Of a stretch of DNA of 32,057 nucleotides, positions 7,485-14,592 are shown one piece after another. Below the pieces are notes generated by a model. It saw only the letters and a program-made list of their open reading frames with translations. It did no database searches and was not told the origin of the DNA. How positions within the stretch are numbered: position 1 is the first letter of the stretch; every line of letters begins with the position of its first letter. This DNA is from Gammaproteobacteria bacterium (GTDB lineage: Bacteria > Pseudomonadota > Gammaproteobacteria > Chromatiales > Chromatiaceae): the NCBI GenBank assembly GCA_018812525.1, contig JAHJDE010000064.1:1-32057 (forward strand), written 5' to 3'. A program made the position numbers and the translations under genes.

Positions 7485-8447
7485 TTAATCCTGGAGGAGG
7501 CGGAAACCGATGAGGTTGCCGCGGAAGTCGGGCGCCCAGAAGCTGCGCTCCGCCGAGCGGACGTACCCCGGCTTGTCGTACCAGGAACCGCCCCGCAACG
7601 CACGGTAGCCGCTGGCATCATTTTTGCCAGAGCATTGCTTCTCGCTGCCGCCATAGTCTTTGTCATAGGCCGAGCAGGTCCATTCCCAGACGTTGCCGCT
7701 CATGTCGGAAAGGCCCCAGCCATTGGCCTGCTTGCCGCCCACCGGATGGGTCTTGACGCCGCTGTTGCCGCTATGCCAAGCCAGGGCATCCAGGTCGTTG
7801 CCGCCACAATACAAATCCTGGCCCCCGGCGCGGCAGGCGTATTCCCATTCGGCCTCGGCCGGCAGCCGGTAGGTCTTGCCGGTCTGCTGGCTCAGCCACC
7901 CGGCATAGGCGGTGGCGTCGCTCCAATCAACATCGACCACGGGCAGGTTGTCGCCCTCGCCACTGTCGTGGCCGGGCTTGAATTTCCGGTATTGGCCGTT
8001 GGTGACTTCGTGCTTGGCCAGCCAGAAATCGCCGACGCTGACCCTGTGTTGTTTTTCGTCCTCATACCGGCCCTCTTCGCCCGAGGGGCTGCCCATTTGG
8101 AAACTGCCGCCTTCGATCCGCACAAATTCCATGCCGGACTTGGGCTCGCGGTAGGCATTGCCTTCGCTGGCGGGGGGCTCCGGCGCGGGCTTGGGCCGCT
8201 CCGCCGGGGGCGGTTCGCTGGCCTTTTTCAGGGCGCGGATCTTGAGTTCCGCCAGTTGCACGAAGCGACCCTGGGGGTATTGATCCCGATAGGACTGGAG
8301 CTGGGCTAGGTCGCCGCTCTCCTTGACGGAGTCCCAGTAGCTCAGTTCGACGACGGCGGGGTCGGGGGTAGCTTGCGGGGGGGGGGCGGGGGGATGGCCG
8401 TGGGCTCGCGAAAGTAGAAGTCGCCGAGGATGACGCCTTCCTGCCAA
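7485..8447 (-). CDS. FGE-sulfatase-like (C-type-lectin fold) domain, out of frame with upstream caspase
   Basis: This frame encodes a linker (ELSYWDSVKESGDLAQLQSY, then RDQYPQGRF), a proline-rich segment and an FGE-sulfatase-type domain from about residue 104 (GMEFVRIEGGSFQMGS, AKHEVTNGQYRKF, RLPAEAEWEYACRAGG, MSGNVWEWTCSAYD, RGGSW, GFRLL). The first ~25 residues are frame-shifted caspase sequence, and the YWDSV linker normally sits between a caspase and such a domain in one polypeptide. So this is most likely the C-terminal half of the caspase gene at 8342-9151, split at the C10 tract 8377-8386. The paired cysteines that bind copper in true formylglycine-generating enzymes are not visible near RGGSW, so a binding rather than enzymatic role is likely. 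Its last ~35 codons are rich in NNC triplets, as in retroelement-diversified variable regions. Confidence 0.7.
   Translation of the reverse strand: MAGRRHPRRLLLSRAHGHPPAPPPQATPDPAVVELSYWDSVKESGDLAQLQSYRDQYPQGRFVQLAELKIRALKKASEPPPAERPKPAPEPPASEGNAYREPKSGMEFVRIEGGSFQMGSPSGEEGRYEDEKQHRVSVGDFWLAKHEVTNGQYRKFKPGHDSGEGDNLPVVDVDWSDATAYAGWLSQQTGKTYRLPAEAEWEYACRAGGQDLYCGGNDLDALAWHSGNSGVKTHPVGGKQANGWGLSDMSGNVWEWTCSAYDKDYGGSEKQCSGKNDASGYRALRGGSWYDKPGYVRSAERSFWAPDFRGNLIGFRLLQD
7488..7592 (-). other. Candidate hypervariable region (DGR-like) of the FGE-like domain
   Basis: Between the conserved RGGSW and IGFRL motifs the coding strand is dominated by NNC codons (for example TAC, GAC, AGC, TTC, GGC, AAC, CTC). 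These could all derive from AAC by change at the two adenines, the signature of adenine-directed mutagenesis in diversity-generating retroelements. A CTTTA-rich stretch follows the stop codon, and a similar one follows the equivalent region at 11800-11905. No template repeat or reverse transcriptase is in the window. Confidence 0.4.
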
Positions 8448-9151
8448 GGGGTCTGCTTTTGGCCGGAGGCCTGATCGACCGCCAGGGCGGTCTGCTTGAA
8501 GACCTCTTCGACCTTGAGCCCCGGCTGGTCGAGGCTGGCCAGGAGCTTTTCGGTGAAGAGGCCGTTGCGGCCCTTGCCATCTTCGGCCACGTCGCCCGGC
8601 AGGGTCGCGTAGAGCACCAGCGAGCCCTTGGCGGGGTTCATGCGGGTCAGGCCCCGGCTGCCGCCGCTGCGGAAACTCCGCGCATAGGGGTTGTTGCGGC
8701 AGGCGTCGAGGATGACGAGGTTCATGGGGTTGCCGGCGGCGCGCATGCCGTCCAGGACGTAGCCGGCCGAGATCGCCTTGTATTTGACATCCATTTCGCT
8801 CTGGATGTCGGCGCCCACCGGCAGCAGGTAGTTTTCGCCGCCCATTTCAATGCCGTGGCCGGCGAAGTAGAAGAGCCCGACGCCATCCTGCCCCAGGGCG
8901 CGGGAGAAGTCGCGCACGGCCGTTTCCATTTTGCGCTGGTCGGCGTCGATGAGTTCGGTCACCGTAAAGCCGAGACTTCGCAACTTGACGGCAATGTCGC
9001 GGGCGTCGTTGGCGGGGTTTTTCAACCGCGCGTCGGCATAGGCGCCGTTGCCGATGACCAGGGCCTGCCTCTGACCGGCCCAGGACAGGGGCGCGGCAAG
9101 CAGCAGGACGAGGATCATCAGCAGGCTTGGATAGCGTCTTTCATGCTTCAT
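8342..9151 (-). CDS. Exported caspase-family (C14) protein, frame lost at a C10 tract
   Basis: A 269-residue product with a signal peptide (residues 1-25, ending PLSWAG) and a complete caspase p20-like domain: RQALVIGNGAYAD, catalytic His99 in YFAGHGIE and Cys151 in LDACRNNP. It continues through the small-subunit-like part (GRNGLFTEKLL, LAVDQASGQKQTPW). GGGAG about nine bases upstream supports the start. After FREPTAIPPPPP the frame passes into a short nonsense tail ending in SSN. One more C in the tract at 8377-8386 would restore a 555-residue caspase/FGE-like protein continuing to 7485. The two pieces read as a typical fused architecture. Whether the break is phase variation, ribosomal slippage, a fixed mutation or an assembly error cannot be decided here. 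Confidence 0.8.
   Translation of the reverse strand: MKHERRYPSLLMILVLLLAAPLSWAGQRQALVIGNGAYADARLKNPANDARDIAVKLRSLGFTVTELIDADQRKMETAVRDFSRALGQDGVGLFYFAGHGIEMGGENYLLPVGADIQSEMDVKYKAISAGYVLDGMRAAGNPMNLVILDACRNNPYARSFRSGGSRGLTRMNPAKGSLVLYATLPGDVAEDGKGRNGLFTEKLLASLDQPGLKVEEVFKQTALAVDQASGQKQTPWQEGVILGDFYFREPTAIPPPPPRKLPPTPPSSN
8377..8386 (-). other. C10 homopolymer tract at the frame break
   Basis: The coding strand has ten Cs in a proline-codon stretch, followed (on the plus strand) by one C and six Gs. The caspase frame and the FGE-like frame meet exactly here and differ by one base: adding one C or losing two would fuse them. Shorter C8 runs in intact genes (for example 15151-15158) keep their frame. 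Confidence 0.75.
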
Positions 9152-9292
9152 GGCGGTCGGCTCCCGTTTCGATGATTCCTGAAGGCCCTATGTTACCTGT
9201 GGATAGGCCGCTGGGGTTAGGGGCTCAATCCTACCCAATAACGGCAAGCGGATGGCGAAGTGACAAACCCGTAGGGTAATCGTCCCCCCCTT

Positions 9293-9324
9293 TATCGTTC
9301 CCACGCTCCGGCGTGGGAACGATA
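9293..9324. repeat. Minimal family-2 palindrome
   Basis: A perfect 14-bp stem with a four-base loop: TATCGTTCCCACGC, TCCG, GCGTGGGAACGATA. It immediately precedes the rpn fragment at 9326-9476. With the larger repeat at 9481-9590 it frames that fragment on both sides. Confidence 0.8.
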
Positions 9325-9325
9325 A

Positions 9326-9476
9326 AATACAGCGACGACGTGGAGCTGCTCTTCATCGAGCTGCCCAAGTTCCGAAAGGAACTGGGCCAACTGCGCGACA
9401 TCCAGGACCGCTGGATCTACTTCGTCAAGAACGCAGGCAGTCTCGAATACATCCCCGACAGCCTGGGCAGCGACCC
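9326..9476 (+). pseudogene. 151-bp internal copy of the rpn gene
   Basis: This segment equals 4785-4935 of the rpn gene with a single synonymous difference (A at 4804, G at 9345). It encodes the stretch from KYSDDVELLF through SLGSDP and has neither the start nor the end of the gene, nor the nuclease active site, so it is a fragment. The near-identity indicates a recent copy. It sits almost flush between two family-2 palindromes (two bases on the left, four on the right), as if it were captured between them. The whole 9152-9702 interval contains only these repeats and this fragment. Confidence 0.85.
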
Positions 9477-9480
9477 TTTT

Positions 9481-9590
9481 TTATCGTTCCCACGCTCCGC
9501 GTGGGAATGCCGCCCGCGACGCTCTGCGTCGCGATTCGGGACGCAGAGCGTCCCTCCCTGCATTCCCACGCCGGAGCGTGGGAACGATAA
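9481..9590. repeat. Composite palindromic repeat, family 2
   Basis: It opens TTATCGTTCCCACGCTCC and closes with the complement GGAGCGTGGGAACGATAA. Inner palindromes GGGAATGC/GCATTCCC and ACGCTCTGCGT/ACGCAGAGCGT lie between. It is the closest relative of the copy at 7216-7354 and bounds the rpn fragment on its right. Confidence 0.75.
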
Positions 9591-9702
9591 ATTTCGGCAT
9601 CTGTTGTCATTGCGGCCCCCCGGCACCGTTCCCTGATGGTGAGTATCGATGTACCGGCCGCCCCTTGCGGCCGGGAATGGCACAGACCACGAGGGGACAG
9701 AG

Positions 9703-10320
9703 ATGAAGACGATGAAAGGCCTATTCGGCGTTGGTTTGTTCGGCGCCTTGATCCTCGCAGGATCGGCAATGGCGCTTCCGGCCCAGGCAAGCCCGGTTTC
9801 CCGACCCCGGACCGCTGAACTCGAAGCGGTGATCGATCTGCGCGCCCAGCGGATGCAGGTCTATATCAACGACGCGCTGAAATATACCTGGAAGGTATCG
9901 ACGGCGCGGCCCGGCTATGTAACGCCCAAGGGCTCCTACAGACCCATCTGGCTGGCACGGATGCACTATTCGAGGAAATATGACAACGCGCCCATGCCAC
10001 ATGCCGTCTTTTTCCATGGCGGCCATGCCGTGCATGGCACCAGCTCCCTCAAACAACTCGGCCGCCCCGCCTCGCACGGCTGTGTACGGCTGCATCCCGA
10101 TAACGCTCAGGCGTTCTTCTCCTTGGTCCAGAAATATGGCAAGGCCAATTCGAAAATCATCGTGGTCGATCATTCCCGCCCGGCAGTGGCTCAGAGGGGA
10201 AATCCCCCGCCGCGCGCCGCGAGCGGCAGACCCAGCCCACGGGGAAGAAATGGCGGCATGGCGGGCTATTACGAGGTCGTGGCCTCTGCCTTGGCCCGCT
10301 ATATGACACCAACCCCGTAG
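9703..10320 (+). CDS. L,D-transpeptidase (YkuD family), exported
   Basis: A 205-residue exported enzyme with a signal peptide (about residues 1-30, ending LPAQAS) and a YkuD domain. The catalytic motif is intact: His108 and His111 in FHGGHAVHGT, and SHGCVRLH with Cys127. Such enzymes form 3-3 cross-links in peptidoglycan or attach proteins to it, in the periplasm. The domain lies at about residues 40-155, and the C-terminal ~50 residues are basic and proline/glycine-rich without a recognised fold. The start at 9703 is chosen for the signal peptide and a GAGGGG motif eight bases upstream. It is a single plus-strand gene following the repeat cluster, and no link to the caspase genes is evident beyond the shared compartment. 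Confidence 0.9.
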   Translation: MKTMKGLFGVGLFGALILAGSAMALPAQASPVSRPRTAELEAVIDLRAQRMQVYINDALKYTWKVSTARPGYVTPKGSYRPIWLARMHYSRKYDNAPMPHAVFFHGGHAVHGTSSLKQLGRPASHGCVRLHPDNAQAFFSLVQKYGKANSKIIVVDHSRPAVAQRGNPPPRAASGRPSPRGRNGGMAGYYEVVASALARYMTPTP

Positions 10321-10400
10321 CCCCCTGTGTCCCATGAGCGTCCGGCTTCCCTGTCATGCTAGCATTTGCCCCTGCATGCGTTGAAATAAGGGGAAATGCA

Positions 10401-11012
10401 ATGCCACCGTTAGCGCACCGGCTGGAGCACATCAGCGTCATGGATTACCTCGCGGGTGAGCGCGAGAGCGAAGTCAAGCATGAATATATCGAGGGCCGGG
10501 TCTATGCGATGGCGGGGGCGAGCCTCAATCACAACCGCATTACCCGCAATCTTTCCGCCTTGCTGTGGAATGCCCTGCAGGGGCAGCCCTGTGAGCCTCT
10601 GACCAACGACATGCTGGTGAAAACGGCGGCCGAGCGTTTCCGTTACCCTGACCTGATGGTGGTGTGCAACGACGACCCCTCCCCAGACGACTCTGTGCGG
10701 GAAAGCCCCATCCTCCTGGTGGAGGTGCTTTCCGCCAAGACACACCGCAAGGACAAGACCGAGAAACGCGCCGAATACCTCGCCCTGCCGGGTCTGCTGG
10801 AATATGTGCTGATCGAGCAGGACATCGCCGAGGTGGTGGTGCAACGGCGCAGCGAGGGCTGGCGTTCTTCCTATTACTATCCGGGGCAGCAACTGACCCT
10901 GGAATCCATCGGGCTCAGCCTGGCGGTCGAGGCGATTTATGAGCGGGTGGAGAATGAGGACATGCGGGTGTTTCTGGAACAGCAACAGGCAGAGCGGATG
11001 GGTGAACGATAG
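10401..11012 (+). CDS. Uma2-family (DUF820) putative restriction-endonuclease-like protein
   Basis: A 203-residue protein of the Uma2/DUF820 family, which has a PD-(D/E)XK nuclease fold. Landmarks are MDYLAGERESEVKHEYIEGRVYAMAG, split by me as MDYLAGERESE and KHEYIEGRVY, then the active-site PD pair at residues 83-84 (RYPDLMVV) and Glu108 in LLVEVLS, followed by the family's KDKTEKRAEYL segment. AAGGGGA about seven bases upstream supports the ATG at 10401. Members are abundant in cyanobacteria and purple sulfur bacteria, usually as scattered single genes of unknown role. This copy is intact and stands alone between the L,D-transpeptidase and a small membrane protein. Confidence 0.85.
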   Translation: MPPLAHRLEHISVMDYLAGERESEVKHEYIEGRVYAMAGASLNHNRITRNLSALLWNALQGQPCEPLTNDMLVKTAAERFRYPDLMVVCNDDPSPDDSVRESPILLVEVLSAKTHRKDKTEKRAEYLALPGLLEYVLIEQDIAEVVVQRRSEGWRSSYYYPGQQLTLESIGLSLAVEAIYERVENEDMRVFLEQQQAERMGER

Positions 11013-11111
11013 CCCAACAGGCGGCGTGGCGGTGTCATGATGGGCTTCGTGCCTCAGCCCAACCGGGCTACAGAACAACGAAACTACGGAACTGAAATGG
11101 GAGATCGTCAG

Positions 11112-11531
11112 ATGATCAATCGCAAGTATTACCGCTCTCCATTGGCCCTGGCGCTGGGGGTCGTATTATCCCTGGCGGCGGTCCTGATCACTTATCGCAT
11201 GAGCGGGGAGGACTCACCCATGGCGGAGGGGCAAGACAATCAATCGCATGGCGGGGGGGATTTCCTGGCCAAACTGGAAGGCCCCCTGGCCGCCTGGGCG
11301 AAGGAGGACCGCCCCGGCCCCATCGCGGTGCTGGTCGTTCTGGAAAAGGGGGGCGATGCCCCGGCGGTGATCGCAAGGATCGGGCAACTGGGCGGGAGGG
11401 TCACCACCCAGTTCGAAGGCAATATCTATGCAGAGGTGCCGGCTGCCGCATTGGCGGCGCTGGCCGGTGACCCCAATGTCTGGGGCGTCCGGCCGACGCC
11501 GGTCCACGACAGAATCGATTCACTGAAATAG
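11112..11531 (+). CDS. Small membrane-anchored protein with a propeptide/I9-inhibitor-like domain
   Basis: A 139-residue protein with one N-terminal hydrophobic segment (about residues 8-27, SPLALALGVVLSLAAVLI), then a polar linker and a C-terminal domain of about 70 residues. That domain (IAVLVVLEKGG, IARIGQLGGRVTTQFEG, IYAEVPAAALAALAGDPNV, WGVRP) has the spacing of subtilisin propeptides and I9 inhibitors, where the fold both chaperones and inhibits a protease. Strong GGGAG eight bases before 11112 sets the start over earlier ATGs. No protease gene follows; only a short open frame that looks like a broken gene start (11551-11607). The domain assignment is by pattern and moderately secure. 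The target protease, if any, is not in this window. Confidence 0.7.
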   Translation: MINRKYYRSPLALALGVVLSLAAVLITYRMSGEDSPMAEGQDNQSHGGGDFLAKLEGPLAAWAKEDRPGPIAVLVVLEKGGDAPAVIARIGQLGGRVTTQFEGNIYAEVPAAALAALAGDPNVWGVRPTPVHDRIDSLK

Positions 11532-11550
11532 GGCATCGGGAGGAAGCGAC

Positions 11551-11607
11551 ATGAAGACGAAATTGCAGCAGGACGGGGGGGTCACACGACGCACGACGGG
11601 GGTCTAA
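11551..11607 (+). pseudogene. Possible truncated gene start (18 codons)
   Basis: An excellent ribosome-binding site (GGGAGGAAGCGAC) leads into an ATG and 18 codons beginning MKTKLQQDGG before a TAA. Such a strong start on so short a frame suggests the head of a gene whose body has been lost, possibly partner to the propeptide-like gene just upstream. The stop overlaps an inverted repeat at 11601-11635 (GGTCTAA / TTAGACC). It could also be a genuine tiny peptide. Confidence 0.3.
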
Positions 11608-11651
11608 TATTCCAATATATGCTGGATGTTAGACCTGACCCTGCTTTTTCT

Positions 11652-11690
11652 GGGTGCGGTTCGTACCTCACCGCACCCTACGGCCCTCGA
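11652..11690. repeat. Dispersed repeat, family 1 (right end)
   Basis: GGGTGCGGTTCGTACCTCACCGC and the following CCCTACGGCCCTCG match the right end of the repeat at 11-105. It is preceded by AGACCTGACCC (11631-11641) and followed by AGACCTGACCCCGTCTC (11701-11717), so this gap of about 250 bp between convergent genes is made of repeat debris. I see no gene in it beyond the short frame at 11551-11607. Confidence 0.6.
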
Positions 11691-11788
11691 ACACTTCTCG
11701 AGACCTGACCCCGTCTCTTCTCGGTTCCCGCTTTGCTTCTACTCATCGCTCACCTGCTGGATTTTCAAGGGGTAAAGGAGTAAAGGGC

Positions 11789-14062
11789 CTAAGGTGAAAC
11801 GATCCTGGCGAGACGAAAGCCGGTGATGTCGTACCGTAACGCCGTGACGTCCCTGATGCGTCTGGCGGAGCGGACGCTCCACGGTCCGTCGTCCCAGGAA
11901 CCGCCGCGCAGCACAGGAGCGACACTGGCATCATTCTTGCCGGAGCACTGTTTCTCACCACCCCCATAATCCCTGTCATAGGCCGAACAGGTCCATTCCC
12001 AGACGTTGCCCAGCATGTCGTTCAAACCCCAGGGATTGGTTTCAAAACTCCCCACCGGGGCGGTGGCCGCCTGGCTGTCGTCACAGTCGTGATGCGTCCA
12101 GGTGAAGCCCTTGTTGACCCGTCTCGAGGTCTGGTCGTGGACGTTGGCGTAGCGGCAGGCACGGTCGGGACTATCGCCCCAAAAACGCGCCGTATCGGTC
12201 CCCGCCCGCGCCGCGTATTCCCATTCGGCCTCGGTCGGCAGGCGGTAGTTCTTTCCCGTTTCCTTGCCGAGCCATTCGGCATAGGCGGTGGCGTCGTTCC
12301 AACTGACACAGGCCACGGGGTGATTGTCCCCCTGCCGGAAGCCGGGGTCTTTCCAACTGCGACCCGCCACATAGCCAAAGTCGCCCTGGGCCTTCTCGGA
12401 AAAACAGCCTTCATTGCCGCCGGCATTGCGTTCGGCATCGGTCCGGTAACTCGTGGCGTTCACGAAACGCCGGAATTGGCCCACCGTGACCTCGTGCTTG
12501 GCCAGCCAGAAATCGCCGACGCTGACCCGGTGCTGTTTTTCATCCTTATCCCTGCCCTCTTCGCCCGAGGGGCTGCCCATCTGGAAACTGCCGCCTTCGA
12601 TCTTGATGAATTCCATGCCGGTCTTGGGGTCGCGGTATTGCTTCTCTTCCAGGGGCTTGAGTTCGGCCGTGACCTGTTTCCATTCGCCCCGGCGGATTTC
12701 AACCTGACCCTCCCAGGGCTGGCGCCCCTCGGCCTCGATGCGGATTCGGTGGCTGCCGGCGCTGATGCCTTCTTTGTTGAGGGGGGCGTTGGGGCCGGCG
12801 CTGCCGATATCCTTGTCATCGAGCCAGACGCGGGCGTTGGGGGCATCGACGTTGAGCTGGAGCTGGCCGGTCATGGGGAGGGGCGCGGGCTGGGGCTCTT
12901 GTGGCGCGGGTTGTCCTTGGCCCGCTTGTTCGTAGTCGGGCGGGATGATGATCTCTATCCGGCCCCGCCCGTTGTCGCGCTGACCCATGAGGAAGGCGAT
13001 GACGATGAGGGCAAGGATGAGGATCCCGGCGCCCATGGCCTTCAGGGTTCTGCCTCGCCGCTGTCTGGCCTTGCGCTGGAGCCCCTGAAATCGTTCGCTC
13101 TCTTCGACCCGGCAGGTCTTGTCATTGCCGTCGCCGGGCGGGGGCGGGTCTGGCAGGGACTGCGGCTGGCCGCCGCCGGTTTGGAAGATTTGCAGGACTT
13201 CGCCACAGCCCTGCGGCCGCTCCTTGGATTTGATGGCGAGCAGGCGGTCGGTAAGCTGCAACAGCCAGGGTTCGGCCCGGCCTTGGCCGGCCTGTTGGGC
13301 CGGGATGAGGGGATCGGCTTCGTCTTCGTTGAGCTGGTGGCTGCGGACCACGGATTCAATCGGGACCTGGCCGGTGATGAGACGGTAGAGGACGGCGCCC
13401 AAGGCGTAGAGGTCGGTGTAGGGGCCTTGCTTGCCGTGGCTGCTGTATTGCTCGGGCGGGGCGTAGCCTTGGCTGACGATGGCGCTGAGGCTTTTGCTGA
13501 CATCGAGCAGGGCGTGCCTTGCCGCGCCGAAGTCGATGAGGAGGGGGCCGCCTTCGTCGCGCAGGTAGATGTTGCCGGGCTTGATGTCGCGGTGCAGGAG
13601 CCCGGCTTGATGGACCTTTTCGAGCCCTTGCAGCAGGGGGACGATGAGTTCGAGGATCTGGCCCTGGTCGAGGGGCCTGGGGTCTTGCAGGCGCTCTTCG
13701 AGGGTCTGGCCCGCCTCGTAGTTCATGACGATGTAGGCGGTGCCGTTGGCCTCGAAGTGATCGAGGATCTGGACGATGTTCGGGTGGGTGAATCGGGCCA
13801 GGGCCTTGGCCTCGTCCAGGTAGCGCTCCAGGCCGTGGCGGTAGTCGGCCTCGCGGTTGGTGCGGGGGCGTACCGTGATGGAGTCGCTGGCGCGGGCGCC
13901 CATCTCGGCCGGCAGGTATTCCTTGATGACGACCGTCCGCTCCAGCCGTTGATCCCGTGCCGGGTAGGTGATGCCGAAGCCGCCTTCGCCCAAGACCCGC
14001 TCGATACGATAGCGCCCTTTCAGCAGGGTGTCGGGTGTCAGGCTGTGGGCGATGGTTTCCAT
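11789..14062 (-). CDS. Ser/Thr protein kinase, TM, PEGA and FGE-like sensor domains
   Basis: A 757-residue single-pass membrane kinase. The Hanks-type kinase domain covers about residues 18-290: GEGGFGITY loop, Lys47 in VVIKEYLP, HRDIKPGN at 157-164, DFG at 177-179 and YAPPEQY, all intact. A basic stretch (RKARQRRGR) precedes a membrane helix at about 343-360, so the kinase is cytoplasmic and the rest periplasmic. A PEGA domain (about 398-470) and an FGE-sulfatase-type domain (about 482-755; AKHEVTVGQFRRF, RLPTEAEWEYAARAG, MLGNVWEWTCSAYD, RGGSW, GFRLA) follow. The copper-binding cysteine pair of true FGE is not visible near RGGSW, so this is probably a ligand-binding lectin-like fold. The gene follows a small exported protein by 16 bp and ends the long minus-strand series. 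Unlike the kinase-FGE paralogue at 16880-19042, it contains a PEGA domain. Confidence 0.88.
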   Translation of the reverse strand: METIAHSLTPDTLLKGRYRIERVLGEGGFGITYPARDQRLERTVVIKEYLPAEMGARASDSITVRPRTNREADYRHGLERYLDEAKALARFTHPNIVQILDHFEANGTAYIVMNYEAGQTLEERLQDPRPLDQGQILELIVPLLQGLEKVHQAGLLHRDIKPGNIYLRDEGGPLLIDFGAARHALLDVSKSLSAIVSQGYAPPEQYSSHGKQGPYTDLYALGAVLYRLITGQVPIESVVRSHQLNEDEADPLIPAQQAGQGRAEPWLLQLTDRLLAIKSKERPQGCGEVLQIFQTGGGQPQSLPDPPPPGDGNDKTCRVEESERFQGLQRKARQRRGRTLKAMGAGILILALIVIAFLMGQRDNGRGRIEIIIPPDYEQAGQGQPAPQEPQPAPLPMTGQLQLNVDAPNARVWLDDKDIGSAGPNAPLNKEGISAGSHRIRIEAEGRQPWEGQVEIRRGEWKQVTAELKPLEEKQYRDPKTGMEFIKIEGGSFQMGSPSGEEGRDKDEKQHRVSVGDFWLAKHEVTVGQFRRFVNATSYRTDAERNAGGNEGCFSEKAQGDFGYVAGRSWKDPGFRQGDNHPVACVSWNDATAYAEWLGKETGKNYRLPTEAEWEYAARAGTDTARFWGDSPDRACRYANVHDQTSRRVNKGFTWTHHDCDDSQAATAPVGSFETNPWGLNDMLGNVWEWTCSAYDRDYGGGEKQCSGKNDASVAPVLRGGSWDDGPWSVRSARRIRDVTALRYDITGFRLARIVSP
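11800..11905 (-). other. Candidate hypervariable region (DGR-like) of the kinase's FGE-like domain
   Basis: It occupies the same position as 7488-7592, between RGGSW and GFRL. Several codons are NNC (GAC, AGC, ATC, TAC) where the paralogue has a different NNC codon. Framework codons such as those for GGSW, VRSA and GF are shared. A CTTTACTCCTTTACCCC stretch follows the stop, similar in pattern to that after 7485. Confidence 0.35.
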
Positions 14063-14078
14063 GGGGGAACTCCTCGGG

Positions 14079-14456
14079 TCAGGGGGCGCTGTAGATGCCG
14101 ACCAGCCCCCAGTTGTTCTTTTCGGAGGCTGATCCGGCGTAGTGGAGTTCGCCCTTGTACCAGCCGGAGATGGTGATCTTTTTGACCCGCGGGCAGATCA
14201 TGCCCATGACGGCCCTGGATTTGCCGACGACCATCGTCTGCAGATACTCCCCGTCGGGGGGGACGAAGATCGAGGCGTCCTCAAGGGCGGTGATCTTGAG
14301 GGCGACCTCTTCGCCACACCAGTCGGTCCGTACTGAAACGCCAGAGAAGTGGGGCAGGTCGTTGAATCTGAATTGCGCCGCCAAGGCGTTCCCCGACGGG
14401 ACCAACAGGATGAGGGGCAGCAACAGACGCGGCAAGATTCTGGCATTGGTGGACAT
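14079..14456 (-). CDS. Small exported protein of unknown function
   Basis: A 125-residue protein with a clear signal peptide (residues 1-27, LLLPLILLVPSGNALAA). The mature part is about 100 residues, beta-rich, with two cysteines (DWCGEE and MICPRVKK) that could form a disulfide. The ATG at 14456 is preferred because the GTG at 14465 lies too close to the AGGAT motif that serves it. It sits 16 bp upstream of the PEGA/FGE kinase gene and after the SH3 protein gene, so it probably belongs to the same transcript. It could be a periplasmic partner of the kinase sensors, but I do not recognise the family. Confidence 0.7.
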   Translation of the reverse strand: MSTNARILPRLLLPLILLVPSGNALAAQFRFNDLPHFSGVSVRTDWCGEEVALKITALEDASIFVPPDGEYLQTMVVGKSRAVMGMICPRVKKITISGWYKGELHYAGSASEKNNWGLVGIYSAP

Positions 14457-14486
14457 GGGATTCACATCCTACTTTTCAAAATTACC

Positions 14487-14578
14487 GTAGCCCGGATGAA
14501 ACACAGTGTAAGCCGAGAGGTGCGCGGCACCGATCCTCCCGGATTACGCTTCGCTCCATCCTGGCTACGCGCGGAATC
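14487..14578. repeat. GTAGCCCGGATGAA repeat, family 3
   Basis: The unit runs from GTAGCCCGGATGAA to its near-complement CCATCCTGGCTAC, with GGATTACGC inside. A second copy lies at 21982-22064. This is a widespread style of dispersed inverted repeat. It separates the SH3 protein gene from the small exported protein gene within the long operon. Confidence 0.65.
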
Positions 14579-14592
14579 TTGGTTTGCCTGCA

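Noticed and set aside
7110-9590. CRISPR array from repeated sequences
   Set aside because: The repeats are palindromic, dispersed, of unequal length and not separated by regular spacers; no cas genes are present.
9313-9636. A 107-codon frame that could be taken as a small Rpn protein
   Set aside because: Only residues from the copied rpn fragment are meaningful; the start and end come from palindromic repeats and the nuclease active site is absent.
11789-12620. Working formylglycine-generating enzyme or sulfatase activator
   Set aside because: The domain is of that fold, but the cysteine pair needed for copper binding is not visible, and the fusion to kinase and PEGA domains points to a sensor.
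12089-14176. A 695-codon open frame on the plus strand opposite the PEGA/FGE kinase gene
   Set aside because: It is antisense to a gene with complete kinase and FGE-type motifs. The translation is low-complexity and lacks any known motif; long antisense frames are expected in GC-rich coding DNA.
14465-14465. GTG at 14465 as start of the small exported protein
   Set aside because: It lies one base from the AGGAT motif, too close for initiation; the ATG at 14456 is better spaced.
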